NCBI GenBank assembly: GCA_913019965.1
Contig: CAJVZR010000007.1
Location: 1-64,000, forward strand
DNA: 64,000 nt
Direction of reading: 5' to 3'
From: an uncultured Oleispira sp.
Lineage (GTDB): Bacteria > Pseudomonadota > Gammaproteobacteria > Pseudomonadales > Oceanobacteraceae
Shown here in pieces: positions 54,717 through 63,197 of this stretch (position 1 is the stretch's first letter; every line of letters starts with the position of its first letter). The position numbers and the translations under genes are program-made. The notes under the pieces are model-generated. The model saw only the letters and a program-made list of their open reading frames with translations. It was not told the origin of the DNA and did no database searches.

Positions 54717-56542
54717 TGCAACAAGCATACGATGTATTGAAGAATACCTTCGGTTACGACCAGTTTCGAGCCCCTCAAGACCAAATCATTCAAGCATTAC
54801 TAAATAACGAAGATGCCTTTGTATTAATGCCGACCGGTGGCGGCAAATCACTGTGTTATCAGATCCCTGCCCTAGTCCGTAATGGCATCGGCATCGTGAT
54901 TTCACCTTTAATCGCCTTAATGCAAGATCAGGTCGATGCATTAACTCAAGCGGGCATACGCGCTGCCTGCGTGAACTCGTCAATGCCCAATAGCCACAAT
55001 GCCCAAGTTGAACAACAAGCATTGCAAGGCCAGCTCGACATTATCTACCTCGCTCCAGAGCGATTAACCTTAGCGCGTACCTTAGATTGGTTACATCGCT
55101 GCCAATTGTCTTTATTTGCCATCGATGAAGCTCACTGCGTCTCTCAATGGGGTCACGATTTTCGTAGTGACTACCTGCAACTTAGCTTGTTGCAACAAAG
55201 TTTCCCAACCATCCCAAGAATTGCATTAACGGCTACCGCAGATAATAAAACCAGAGAAGAAATCATTTTTCGACTTGGCTTACAAAATGCCAAGATCTTT
55301 GTCTCTGGCTTTGACCGTCCTAATATTCAATACCGCATCACGCTAAAAAATAACCCCAAAGCTCAACTACTAAACTTTATACAAACGGAGCACCCAAACC
55401 AAGCAGGTGTCGTTTATTGCTTGTCACGCAAGAAAGTTGAAAGCACCGCTCAATGGTTAGCCACTCAAGGAATCAACGCACTCCCTTATCATGCGGGTTT
55501 AGATAAAAACGTACGCCAACAAAATCAGCAGCGTTTTTTACGAGAAGAATCCATTGTCATGGTGGCAACGATCGCATTTGGCATGGGCATCGATAAACCT
55601 GACGTTCGCTTCGTCGCCCACCTAGACCTACCCAAAAGCATTGAGGCCTATTATCAAGAAACAGGTCGCGCTGGTCGTGATGGTCAAGCTGCCAATGCAT
55701 GGATGGCTTATGGATTAGAAGATGTCATCAAACTCAAGCAAATGATGGCCGGCAGTGATGGCGACGAACAATTCAAACGCATCGAGCAACAAAAACTAAG
55801 CAGCATGCTGGGCTTAGCTGAGCTTACTGATTGTCGCAGACGTCTGCTTATTCAGTATTTTGGGGACGATTTAAGCAATCACTACCCCGACCCTAAACAC
55901 TGCGGCAATTGCGATAACTGCATCACACCGGTGAAAACCTGGGACGCGACTGAAGCAGCACGTAAAGCACTTAGCTGTGTCTTTCGAACTGATCAGCGTT
56001 TTGGGACAGTCCATGTCATCAATGTATTACGCGGTAAATTGACTGAAAAGATCAAGCAATTCAATCATCAAAATGTTTCAACATTTGGTATTGGCAGTGA
56101 CCTGAGCGAAGGTCAGTGGCGCTCTCTATTCCGCCAACTTGTTGCTCACGGTTATCTAAAAGTGAACTATGACTACGGCCAGCTATCTCTCGACGAATCC
56201 AGCCGCGGATTATTAAAAGGAAGCGATCAACTCACCTTAAGACTGGATACTTTTGACAAACATAAAGCTTCGAACAGTCAAAAAGTTAAACAACAAGACA
56301 CTGAAATTCAACCACAAGAACAAGGATTATGGCAGGCTCTACGTGATTGCAGAACCCTATTAGCACGAGAACAAGGTATCGCTCCCTTCATGATATTCCA
56401 TGATTCGACGCTGAGATCCATGTTGGCTCTAAAGCCAAAAAATCTTGATGAATTTTCAACCTTATCAGGAGTTGGTCAGATGAAACTAGAACGCTATGGT
56501 TCAGCCTTTGTTAAAGCTGTACAAGACTTTAATCCAAGCTAA
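54713..56542 (+). CDS. recQ: ATP-dependent DNA helicase RecQ
   Basis: RecQ is a 3'-5' helicase acting in recombination and fork repair. The 609 residues match E. coli RecQ. Walker A is [15 protein letters not shown], motif II is [15 protein letters not shown], and motif VI is [11 protein letters not shown]. The zinc-binding cysteines are in the [13 protein letters not shown] and HCGNCDNC segments, the winged helix follows, and an HRDC domain ([17 protein letters not shown] onward) is at the C terminus. Its last 14 bases overlap the convergent lipase gene. Confidence 0.97.
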   Translation: MMQQAYDVLKNTFGYDQFRAPQDQIIQALLNNEDAFVLMPTGGGKSLCYQIPALVRNGIGIVISPLIALMQDQVDALTQAGIRAACVNSSMPNSHNAQVEQQALQGQLDIIYLAPERLTLARTLDWLHRCQLSLFAIDEAHCVSQWGHDFRSDYLQLSLLQQSFPTIPRIALTATADNKTREEIIFRLGLQNAKIFVSGFDRPNIQYRITLKNNPKAQLLNFIQTEHPNQAGVVYCLSRKKVESTAQWLATQGINALPYHAGLDKNVRQQNQQRFLREESIVMVATIAFGMGIDKPDVRFVAHLDLPKSIEAYYQETGRAGRDGQAANAWMAYGLEDVIKLKQMMAGSDGDEQFKRIEQQKLSSMLGLAELTDCRRRLLIQYFGDDLSNHYPDPKHCGNCDNCITPVKTWDATEAARKALSCVFRTDQRFGTVHVINVLRGKLTEKIKQFNHQNVSTFGIGSDLSEGQWRSLFRQLVAHGYLKVNYDYGQLSLDESSRGLLKGSDQLTLRLDTFDKHKASNSQKVKQQDTEIQPQEQGLWQALRDCRTLLAREQGIAPFMIFHDSTLRSMLALKPKNLDEFSTLSGVGQMKLERYGSAFVKAVQDFNPS

Positions 56543-57422
56543 AGCCGAACAAATTAATCTCCATCTTATAGGGCACCTCTTCAGCGAATTGCAGATTACT
56601 ATTAATTAGTTGCAAATACGTCGCCATCTGATGAGCATGCAAATTAGTTTCATCGGGTACACTGGAAACAAATTTAGTGGCTCGCATCATGCTTTTTAAT
56701 CCCGACGTTAACGCATACTTGCGCTCAGCCATTAATATAACTTCTTGCCCCATATGCCAATAGATATCCAAGTTTTGTAATTGCAGAGGACTCAATGGCG
56801 GAACCAAAGGTACGATATCTTTAGGCGTCACGACTCGAGTTAAAGGCAAGGATGCATAAGCCCCCGCTCCGGCCACGTTGGTCACCTTAGGCTGTCCAAA
56901 TGTTATGACCTGGGATACGTTAAAGCCATCTTTTTGTAAATACATAGCAACAATAACAGCGATAGCCCCACCCAAACTGTGGCCTGTTGTAATAATTGGC
57001 TGAGACGCATCTAACTTTGGCTTAACGTTCTGATACGCATCCCAAGCTGCTGCAGCAAAACCTTGATGTAATAATATGCCACTATGCGCATCTGACTTTA
57101 AGGATACGTCTAAATCCACCAGCACATTTTCTAAATTTGAAGTTCCACGAAAGGATAAAGCCTGAGTAGTTGCATTACGTGCAAAAAAGTAACTCACAGC
57201 GGTAACGGGTAAAACAATCTGTTCGACAGGTTTAAAGTCGGTACCCGCTACCCCCTGTGTTGGCACACTACTGTATGACGCGGCGGACAAAATGGCGCTT
57301 TGTTTAATCGTAGAGAAATTAATCCCTGAAGATTGATCACTAGCCGACACCCCTACGACCTGACATAGAGCGATTAAAAATATCGAAACTAACGGCATAA
57401 CAGATCGAACAACAATACGCAT
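56529..57422 (-). CDS. Exported class 3 lipase
   Basis: This 297-residue protein has a Sec signal (cleavage near GVSA, residue about 27) and the class 3 lipase fold. [20 protein letters not shown] is the lid region, [18 protein letters not shown] the nucleophile elbow (Ser about residue 150), and TFGQPKVTN and [11 protein letters not shown] (catalytic Asp) follow. The late His is probably in WHMGQE. It probably hydrolyses acylglycerols outside the cytoplasm. Its 3' end overlaps recQ by 14 bases. Confidence 0.9.
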   Translation of the reverse strand: MRIVVRSVMPLVSIFLIALCQVVGVSASDQSSGINFSTIKQSAILSAASYSSVPTQGVAGTDFKPVEQIVLPVTAVSYFFARNATTQALSFRGTSNLENVLVDLDVSLKSDAHSGILLHQGFAAAAWDAYQNVKPKLDASQPIITTGHSLGGAIAVIVAMYLQKDGFNVSQVITFGQPKVTNVAGAGAYASLPLTRVVTPKDIVPLVPPLSPLQLQNLDIYWHMGQEVILMAERKYALTSGLKSMMRATKFVSSVPDETNLHAHQMATYLQLINSNLQFAEEVPYKMEINLFGFSLD

Positions 57423-57483
57423 AACGAAACCTAATTAACTAAAGAGATTCTAATAACAAAATTAACTGAAGCAGAATACTAAA

Positions 57484-58446
57484 CTAACGCTTTAAAGCAA
57501 ATTTTTGCCTATATTCACTGGGGGATAGCCCTGCTATACGCTTAAATACTTGCCGAAAAAACCTTACATCCTCATAACCTACTCCACGCCCTACAACTTC
57601 AATACCCTGCATTGTCGTTTCCAGTAGCTGCTTAGCTAATTCAATACGTAAGGCTTGAATGTAGGCTAAAGGCGATTCGTTAGTTGCTTGCTTAAATCGG
57701 CGCTTCAATTGACGCTCACTTAAATGCACTTTATCGGCGAGATCGACAATACTGAATGATTCATGTGCCACATGATCACGTAGCCAATCTTGTAAAGAGT
57801 GCACGAGCTCATCATTATGCTGTCGCGTAGGCTGATGACTTGAATACTGCAACTGACTATAACGATCCGAATCAATCAAAACCGCTTTAGCACATTGCTG
57901 AGCAATATCATCGCCATAAAACTCTCTGATTAAATACAAGCTCATATCTTGATAAGCACTGGCCCCAGCAGAGCAATACAAGTTTCCTTGGTGAGTAATC
58001 ATCTTCTCACTGCGTAATAAAACGTGCGGAAAAGATTGCCTAAATAAATTAGCACACTGCCAGTGAGTCGTAGCCTGCTTGCCATTTAGCAACCCCGTCG
58101 CAGCCAATACAAACGCTCCAGTACAAATACTAACTATTTTCACCCCTAACGCATGCTGATCGGTTAGCCACTGCAATACATCGCTATCAAACTCGTCTTT
58201 TCGCAGCGCGGGATGCCCAATTGCCCCAATAACAATAAGATCAGGAGACTCTATCTGTCGATAATGGGCATGAACAGAAAGCTGCAAGCCCCCTAAACAC
58301 GTCACAGGCTCACCCGTCGCGCTGACTAATTGCAATACTAAACGCTTGTCTTCCTCGACGAGACTATTCGCTAGCGCCAATATCTCCATAGGTCCACTGA
58401 CCGAAGTTACTGGACTTCGATCCAGCATTAACAAAGCACATTTCAT
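57484..58446 (-). CDS. GlxA-family transcriptional regulator (DJ-1/PfpI plus AraC HTH)
   Basis: This 320-residue regulator has an N-terminal DJ-1/PfpI-like domain (MLDRSPVTSVSGPMEIL, VSICTGAFVLAATGLL with the conserved Cys, and CSAGASAYQDMSLYLI) and a C-terminal AraC double helix-turn-helix (LSERQLKRRFKQATNESP, ARQ-type VGYEDVRFFRQVFK). ATG 58446 is preferred; the frame runs to 58521 but adds a low-value leader. Relatives control carnitine, choline or amino-acid catabolism; the ligand here is unknown. Confidence 0.87.
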   Translation of the reverse strand: MKCALLMLDRSPVTSVSGPMEILALANSLVEEDKRLVLQLVSATGEPVTCLGGLQLSVHAHYRQIESPDLIVIGAIGHPALRKDEFDSDVLQWLTDQHALGVKIVSICTGAFVLAATGLLNGKQATTHWQCANLFRQSFPHVLLRSEKMITHQGNLYCSAGASAYQDMSLYLIREFYGDDIAQQCAKAVLIDSDRYSQLQYSSHQPTRQHNDELVHSLQDWLRDHVAHESFSIVDLADKVHLSERQLKRRFKQATNESPLAYIQALRIELAKQLLETTMQGIEVVGRGVGYEDVRFFRQVFKRIAGLSPSEYRQKFALKR

Positions 58447-58636
58447 AAACCCGACATCATCACGTCCTATTAACCCACCCATGATGGCATAATAGCCACT
58501 CGTAAACAAACCTGCATCCACCTACACTTATGAGATATCACAACAACCGCAGCAGTAACATGAAGCTTGCTATCTATTCACAGGCTTAATAACACTAGCG
58601 GGTAAACATAGAAATTAAAAAGAAGGTTTAATAACA

Positions 58637-59113
58637 ATGACTAATAGCCCAAATAATAACAAAGCTTTGATTGAGACTTTTTATAGCGCCTTTAAAAACA
58701 AAGACTATAAAACCATGGCGACCTGCTACCACCCTGATGCGTATTTCAGAGATGAAGCCTTTGAATTAACAGGCAATGAAATTGGCGGCATGTGGCATAT
58801 GTTATGTGAACGCGGCAAAGACATGACGATGGAATTTACGGTGACAGAGGATAACGGCAATATCACCGCCCACTGGGAGCCCAAATACTCTTTTAGCCAA
58901 ACAGGTAATTTTGTACACAATATAATCGATGCTGAATTTGAGTTTCGCGATGGCAAAATCATTAAACACATCGATCGCTTCAATTTCTGGAGCTGGAGTC
59001 GCCAAGCATTGGGATTACCGGGATTATTATTAGGCTGGACGCCCTTTTTACGTAAAAAAGTATCTAACATGGCCATGGGTAATCTGAGTAAGTTCATGCT
59101 TAAACACCCTTAG
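58637..59113 (+). CDS. SnoaL/NTF2-like protein
   Basis: This 158-residue protein has a cone-like NTF2 fold: ALIETFYSAFKNKDYKTMATC, CYHPDAYFRDEAFEL, MEFTVTEDNGNITAHWE and HIDRFNFWSWSRQALGLPG. The last 35 residues are a hydrophobic/basic tail not usual for SnoaL. Small-molecule binding or isomerase function is possible but not assignable. It is divergent from the GlxA-type regulator, 190 bases away, and could be its target. Confidence 0.85.
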   Translation: MTNSPNNNKALIETFYSAFKNKDYKTMATCYHPDAYFRDEAFELTGNEIGGMWHMLCERGKDMTMEFTVTEDNGNITAHWEPKYSFSQTGNFVHNIIDAEFEFRDGKIIKHIDRFNFWSWSRQALGLPGLLLGWTPFLRKKVSNMAMGNLSKFMLKHP

Positions 59114-59187
59114 AGCTTGCCTGACCATATTTTGACCAGATGACCATCGACAACTAACCTTTATTAACCCTACGTGATGATTGAACA

Positions 59188-59229
59188 GAATCTCAAACGT
59201 AGAATCTCAAACGTAGTATATCGAACGTA
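59188..59229 (+). repeat. Three tandem 14-base repeats upstream of the CDGSH fusion gene
   Basis: GAATCTCAAACGTA is repeated exactly at 59188-59201 and 59202-59215, and a third copy (GTATATCGAACGTA, 59216-59229) matches 11 of 14 bases. They end 25 bases before the ATG, in the promoter/leader region. They may bind a regulator, or be a small sequence slippage. Confidence 0.75.
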
Positions 59230-59254
59230 ATACTGGTTAACTTAGGAATTCGTC

Positions 59255-60832
59255 ATGGCTTCTGGTTCTGAAAAATCTGTTTCTGAAAACCCAACTTCAC
59301 CCTCCCGAAAACCAACCATAGCAGGAAGAAAACCCAAGGCGACCGAATTAACCAAGGGCGAAGAATATTATTTTTGCGCCTGTGGCGATTCAAGCAACCA
59401 ACCTTTCTGTGATGGCTCCCATAAGAATACCCCATTCAAACCAGTTGCTTTCACTGCTAAAGAAACCGATACCGCTTATCTTTGCATGTGCAAACGTAGT
59501 AACAATCTACCCTATTGCGATGGCACCCATGCCAAATTGAAAGATGAAGATACCAGCACAATAATTTCTAGTACGACCAGCAGTTCAAATAGCGCCCATA
59601 CAGACAGTACCTATGAAGAACCCACACTCACTTATATAAAAAACCTCGCCAGAGACGGACTCAGCAAAACTGGCAGCCACGGTGAGATGACCGCCATGGG
59701 CGTCCCAATCCCCGAACTCCCTCGTTGGCAAGACATCCAATTATTAGCCGCACAACTTGCGCGTAAACCCTTAATGGAAGATATTACTGTCTCAACTGAG
59801 CTAGTCATTGGTCCGAACGCTCAAAAACCGCTAAGACTAGCAATGCCATTATTTGTTTCCGACATGAGCTTTGGCGCACTGTCAGAAGAAGCTAAACTTG
59901 CGTTATCCAAAGGCGCAGAATTAGCAGGTACAGGGATCTGTTCCGGAGAAGGCGGCATGCTGGAGGAAGAGCAAGCTGCCAATAGCCACTATTTCTACGA
60001 ACTAGCCTCCGCTAAGTTTGGTTTTGATTGGGATAAACTGAAAAATGTCCAAGCTTTTCATTTCAAAGGCGGACAAGGTGCAAAAACAGGAACTGGCGGG
60101 CACTTATCAGCGAATAAAGTTACCGAAAAAATTGCCCAAGTTCGACACCTAGCCGCAGGACAAAATGCTGTTTCCCCACCCACTTTTCATGATTTATCAA
60201 GCATTGAAGACTTTCGCTCATTTGCCAATCAAGTCAGAGAGATCACTGGCGGAATACCCATTGGTTTCAAACTCTCGGCGAATCACATTGAAGAGGATAT
60301 CCAATTCGCACTCGATGCCAGTGCGGACTACATCATACTCGATGGTCGAGGAGGCGGTACGGGCGCTGCCCCCTCTATTTTCAGAGACAACATATCCGTA
60401 CCAACAATCCCTGCACTCGCCAGAGCAAAACGCTATCTCGATAAAGTTAATCGCCGCGATGTAACCCTCATCATCACGGGTGGCATACGTACTCCAGACG
60501 ACTTTATTAAAGCACTAGCCTTAGGCGCCGATGGCATTGCCCTAGCGAATTCAGCCTTGCAAGCCATTGGCTGTGTGGCGGCAAGAATGTGCAATACCAA
60601 CAACTGCCCTGCTGGGGTCGCAACCCAGAAGCCAGAATTACGGGCTAAATTAAACGTTGATCAATCAGCGCAACAGCTGTGCAACTTTTTAACCGCCTCA
60701 AATGAATTAATGAAAGTCATGGCTAGAGCCTGCGGTCATAATAACCTGAACCAGTTCAGCCCATACGACCTTACCTGCTGGAAAAAAGAAATGTCGCAGC
60801 TCACCGGCATTCATTACGGCGGCATCATGTAA
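59255..60832 (+). CDS. Tandem CDGSH iron-sulfur domains fused to an FMN-dependent glutamate-synthase-like domain
   Basis: This 525-residue protein has two CDGSH motifs near the N terminus: C41/C43/C52/H56 (CACGDSSNQPFCDGSH) and C77/C79/C88/H92 (CMCKRSNNLPYCDGTH), each a likely [2Fe-2S] site. A Ser/Thr linker (about 95-130) leads to a glutamate-synthase central/FMN barrel: FVSDMSFGALSEEAKLALSK, SGEGGMLEEE, GRGGGTGAAPSIF and ITGGIRTPDDF. The [3Fe-4S] cluster Cys are C440, C446 and C451. The glutaminase domain of full GltB is absent. It may move electrons from a CDGSH donor to an FMN-bound reaction; the substrate is unknown. Confidence 0.9.
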   Translation: MASGSEKSVSENPTSPSRKPTIAGRKPKATELTKGEEYYFCACGDSSNQPFCDGSHKNTPFKPVAFTAKETDTAYLCMCKRSNNLPYCDGTHAKLKDEDTSTIISSTTSSSNSAHTDSTYEEPTLTYIKNLARDGLSKTGSHGEMTAMGVPIPELPRWQDIQLLAAQLARKPLMEDITVSTELVIGPNAQKPLRLAMPLFVSDMSFGALSEEAKLALSKGAELAGTGICSGEGGMLEEEQAANSHYFYELASAKFGFDWDKLKNVQAFHFKGGQGAKTGTGGHLSANKVTEKIAQVRHLAAGQNAVSPPTFHDLSSIEDFRSFANQVREITGGIPIGFKLSANHIEEDIQFALDASADYIILDGRGGGTGAAPSIFRDNISVPTIPALARAKRYLDKVNRRDVTLIITGGIRTPDDFIKALALGADGIALANSALQAIGCVAARMCNTNNCPAGVATQKPELRAKLNVDQSAQQLCNFLTASNELMKVMARACGHNNLNQFSPYDLTCWKKEMSQLTGIHYGGIM

Positions 60833-60857
60833 ATAACGTGCATAAAAATTCATAATG

Positions 60858-61985
60858 CTAGCTTTTCAGGTGATAACCATTATTAGTTTGAGCTGCTTCT
60901 AGCAGCTTAGGAAATAACGGATCATCCTTTAAAATCGAGCGTTTAATGCTGTCCCAAGAACGATGCTGATGACCACAGCATTCCATCCATGACTCTTTCT
61001 CAACTTCTGTTGGTTGATACATAGTCACTCCAGCGGCTTCTAATCCTTTCACGCAATTACTGGTGATACCTGTGATACCTTGAAACTGTTGTTTGAACAC
61101 CTTATCGCAGGCTTCGCGAACAGCTTGCTGTAAATACTTAGGTAGCATGGCTAACCACTGCTGATTAATAACCGCAAGCCAACTGTCTTGAACTGAGTCA
61201 ATTAAAGAAACCGTACCTAAATGGTTACGCAAATTATTCGGCCCATTATTTAGACCCACCACTGATGGATCTAAAAATTGGAAGTTACCATCGCGCGCCC
61301 CTTGACTGGCCTCTCCCCATGGAATTCTCACCGTTTTAGCGTCGGTGATTTCGTAAAAGTTCTTTAGTACTCTACTCGTTGGAATCCTCACTAGCTTTTC
61401 TGCCAGATCGGCGGGAACCGCGACTCTTTCATTATGCAAACGAGTTGATGTAATCGTACGAGATCCCACCACATAGGGAAACATAACCTCCAATACGCCA
61501 CGTTTTTTAATTCTATTCACCACTTCAGCCTGCCATACAGAAGAAGTAATCAGATTTAAATAAGACTGATTATCGGCGCACCAAAAAGGAATGTTTAATA
61601 CATCCAATACTGGAGCCACTGGACTTAAATTTGAAGCTGAAACCAATGCCCCAGAAACATAACCATGTGATACCCGCTTCATGAGGTCTGGGCCAATGCC
61701 CGCGATGCCTTTATCTAATATTGAAACGTATATCTCGCCATGAGAAGACAATTCAATCTGCTGCTTAATTTGCTTATGCATATGGGGGGTTGTTCGCCAA
61801 GATGCCGAATCATAAGGGGATGCAAACCTTAGCTCGAACTTAGCCTGCGCTTTCTTAGCAATATTCACGTCATTCAATTTTCTGGATGCAACTGCCAATA
61901 TAGCATTTGAACTCAGGCTCATCCCCATTAAGACGCCTAAAAGCTCTCTCCTAGTAAATACTGTATCGACCATAGGCTCATCCAA
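60858..61985 (-). CDS. Orphan TRAP-transporter solute-binding protein (DctP-like) with Tat-type signal
   Basis: This 375-residue exported protein has a twin-arginine-like start (FTRRELLGVLMGMSL) and a DctP fold: FELRFASPYDSASWRTTPHM, VSHGYVSGALVSASNL, IPTSRVLKNFYEITDAK and FLDPSVVGLNNGPNNL. TRAP binding proteins deliver organic acids to a DctQM permease, but neither DctQ nor DctM is in the window. It is convergent with the CDGSH fusion gene. Confidence 0.87.
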   Translation of the reverse strand: MDEPMVDTVFTRRELLGVLMGMSLSSNAILAVASRKLNDVNIAKKAQAKFELRFASPYDSASWRTTPHMHKQIKQQIELSSHGEIYVSILDKGIAGIGPDLMKRVSHGYVSGALVSASNLSPVAPVLDVLNIPFWCADNQSYLNLITSSVWQAEVVNRIKKRGVLEVMFPYVVGSRTITSTRLHNERVAVPADLAEKLVRIPTSRVLKNFYEITDAKTVRIPWGEASQGARDGNFQFLDPSVVGLNNGPNNLRNHLGTVSLIDSVQDSWLAVINQQWLAMLPKYLQQAVREACDKVFKQQFQGITGITSNCVKGLEAAGVTMYQPTEVEKESWMECCGHQHRSWDSIKRSILKDDPLFPKLLEAAQTNNGYHLKS

Positions 61986-62100
61986 TTAACAGCTATCTAT
62001 GAGCTTAGCACACCGATCTTATGCAGTTCTTTATCAGTAGATTGATGTTAGTATTGCCGCATTTAACTCATACTTTTTATGTATCTACTGTAGATTATTG

Positions 62101-62784
62101 ATGTTCAAAGCTTTTTTGATTTTTCTCCTTATCACCTCCCCCCTAACAAGCACGGCAAACGAGATCATAAGTTTCTCTAAAGCTAAAAGAATTCTTGCCA
62201 AAATCTATCAAGGAAAGCATCAAGAAAGCTTTTATTGTGGCTGTGACTATTATCACAAAGGAAAAAAACTAATTCCTCAGCTCTCAAGCTGTGGTTATGA
62301 AGTCCGAAAACAGATAAAACGCGCCAACCGAATTGAATGGGAGCATGTAGTACCGGCTTGGAATTTCGGCCATCAAATGCAATGCTGGCAAAAAGGGGGT
62401 CGCAAAGCCTGCAAAAAAAACAAACGCTTTAAACGCATGGAAGGCGACATGCATAATCTAGTGCCTAGCATTGGAGAAGTGAACGGTGACCGTTCAAATT
62501 ATCGTTTTAGTCACTGGAATGGCATACCCCATCAATATGGTCAATGCGACATACTAGTTGATTTCAAAAAGCGAAAAGTTCAGCCACCCGAACATACCAA
62601 GGGGCAAATCGCTCGCACCTATTTGTATATGGCTAAACGATATGATTTATCTTTATCGACACAAGATAAGCGTTTATTTAAAGCTTGGGACAAACAATTC
62701 TCAACAACACGATGGGAATGCGAGAAAAACATGCAAATAAAAGCAATTCAAGGAAATGAGAATCCGTTTATTAAAGGCTGCTAG
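62101..62784 (+). CDS. endA: Periplasmic/secreted endonuclease I
   Basis: This 228-residue nuclease has a signal peptide (cleavage near STA, residue about 19) and the EndA fold. Metal and catalytic segments are [34 protein letters not shown] and [18 protein letters not shown]. Four Cys would form the disulfides that make it inactive in the cytoplasm. It cleaves double-stranded DNA in the periplasm or outside. The start is ATG 62101, not the TTG just before it. Confidence 0.9.
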   Translation: MFKAFLIFLLITSPLTSTANEIISFSKAKRILAKIYQGKHQESFYCGCDYYHKGKKLIPQLSSCGYEVRKQIKRANRIEWEHVVPAWNFGHQMQCWQKGGRKACKKNKRFKRMEGDMHNLVPSIGEVNGDRSNYRFSHWNGIPHQYGQCDILVDFKKRKVQPPEHTKGQIARTYLYMAKRYDLSLSTQDKRLFKAWDKQFSTTRWECEKNMQIKAIQGNENPFIKGC

Positions 62785-62796
62785 ATACGAATAAAC

Positions 62797-63135
62797 TTAT
62801 TCAGTTGCCGCGGCATATATCCAACAAGTAACTCCTGAAGATAGCTGCGCAGATACCCTCTTATAGTCATCGACTTCATAATCATCTGCTTGCATTAGTT
62901 CTTCAGGGGTTATCTCAAACACAGTTCCCAATACTCTGTCTTCCTGATTAGGGACCCTTTTTAATATTTGATGTACCGATTTCCCACTTTCACGGATAAC
63001 CCGCTCATCGGTAATCACAATATCACCAAGAACATACCCAGGTAATGAGTCTTTTTTTCCAACTAACTCTCTACCAAAGTTTGCTAGCTGAACATTCTTC
63101 TGCTGCAAAGTACCATAAGAAAATAACAACTCCAT
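62797..63135 (-). CDS. Gamma-glutamylcyclotransferase-like (AIG2-like) protein
   Basis: This 112-residue protein starts at ATG 63135 with AGGG six bases upstream. The substrate-binding loop SYGTLQQ (residues 6-12) and the catalytic Glu in YEVDDYKRV are those of the GGCT/AIG2-like fold, and VFEITPEELMQADDYE is a family segment. The small size and YGTL loop suggest a GGACT-type enzyme acting on gamma-glutamyl compounds, but the substrate is not certain. Confidence 0.85.
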   Translation of the reverse strand: MELLFSYGTLQQKNVQLANFGRELVGKKDSLPGYVLGDIVITDERVIRESGKSVHQILKRVPNQEDRVLGTVFEITPEELMQADDYEVDDYKRVSAQLSSGVTCWIYAAATE

Positions 63136-63197
63136 TTTTTGCCCTTTATCATTCACGTTAATTGATTAACCAAGATGATTATTTATGCGTCTTTTTT

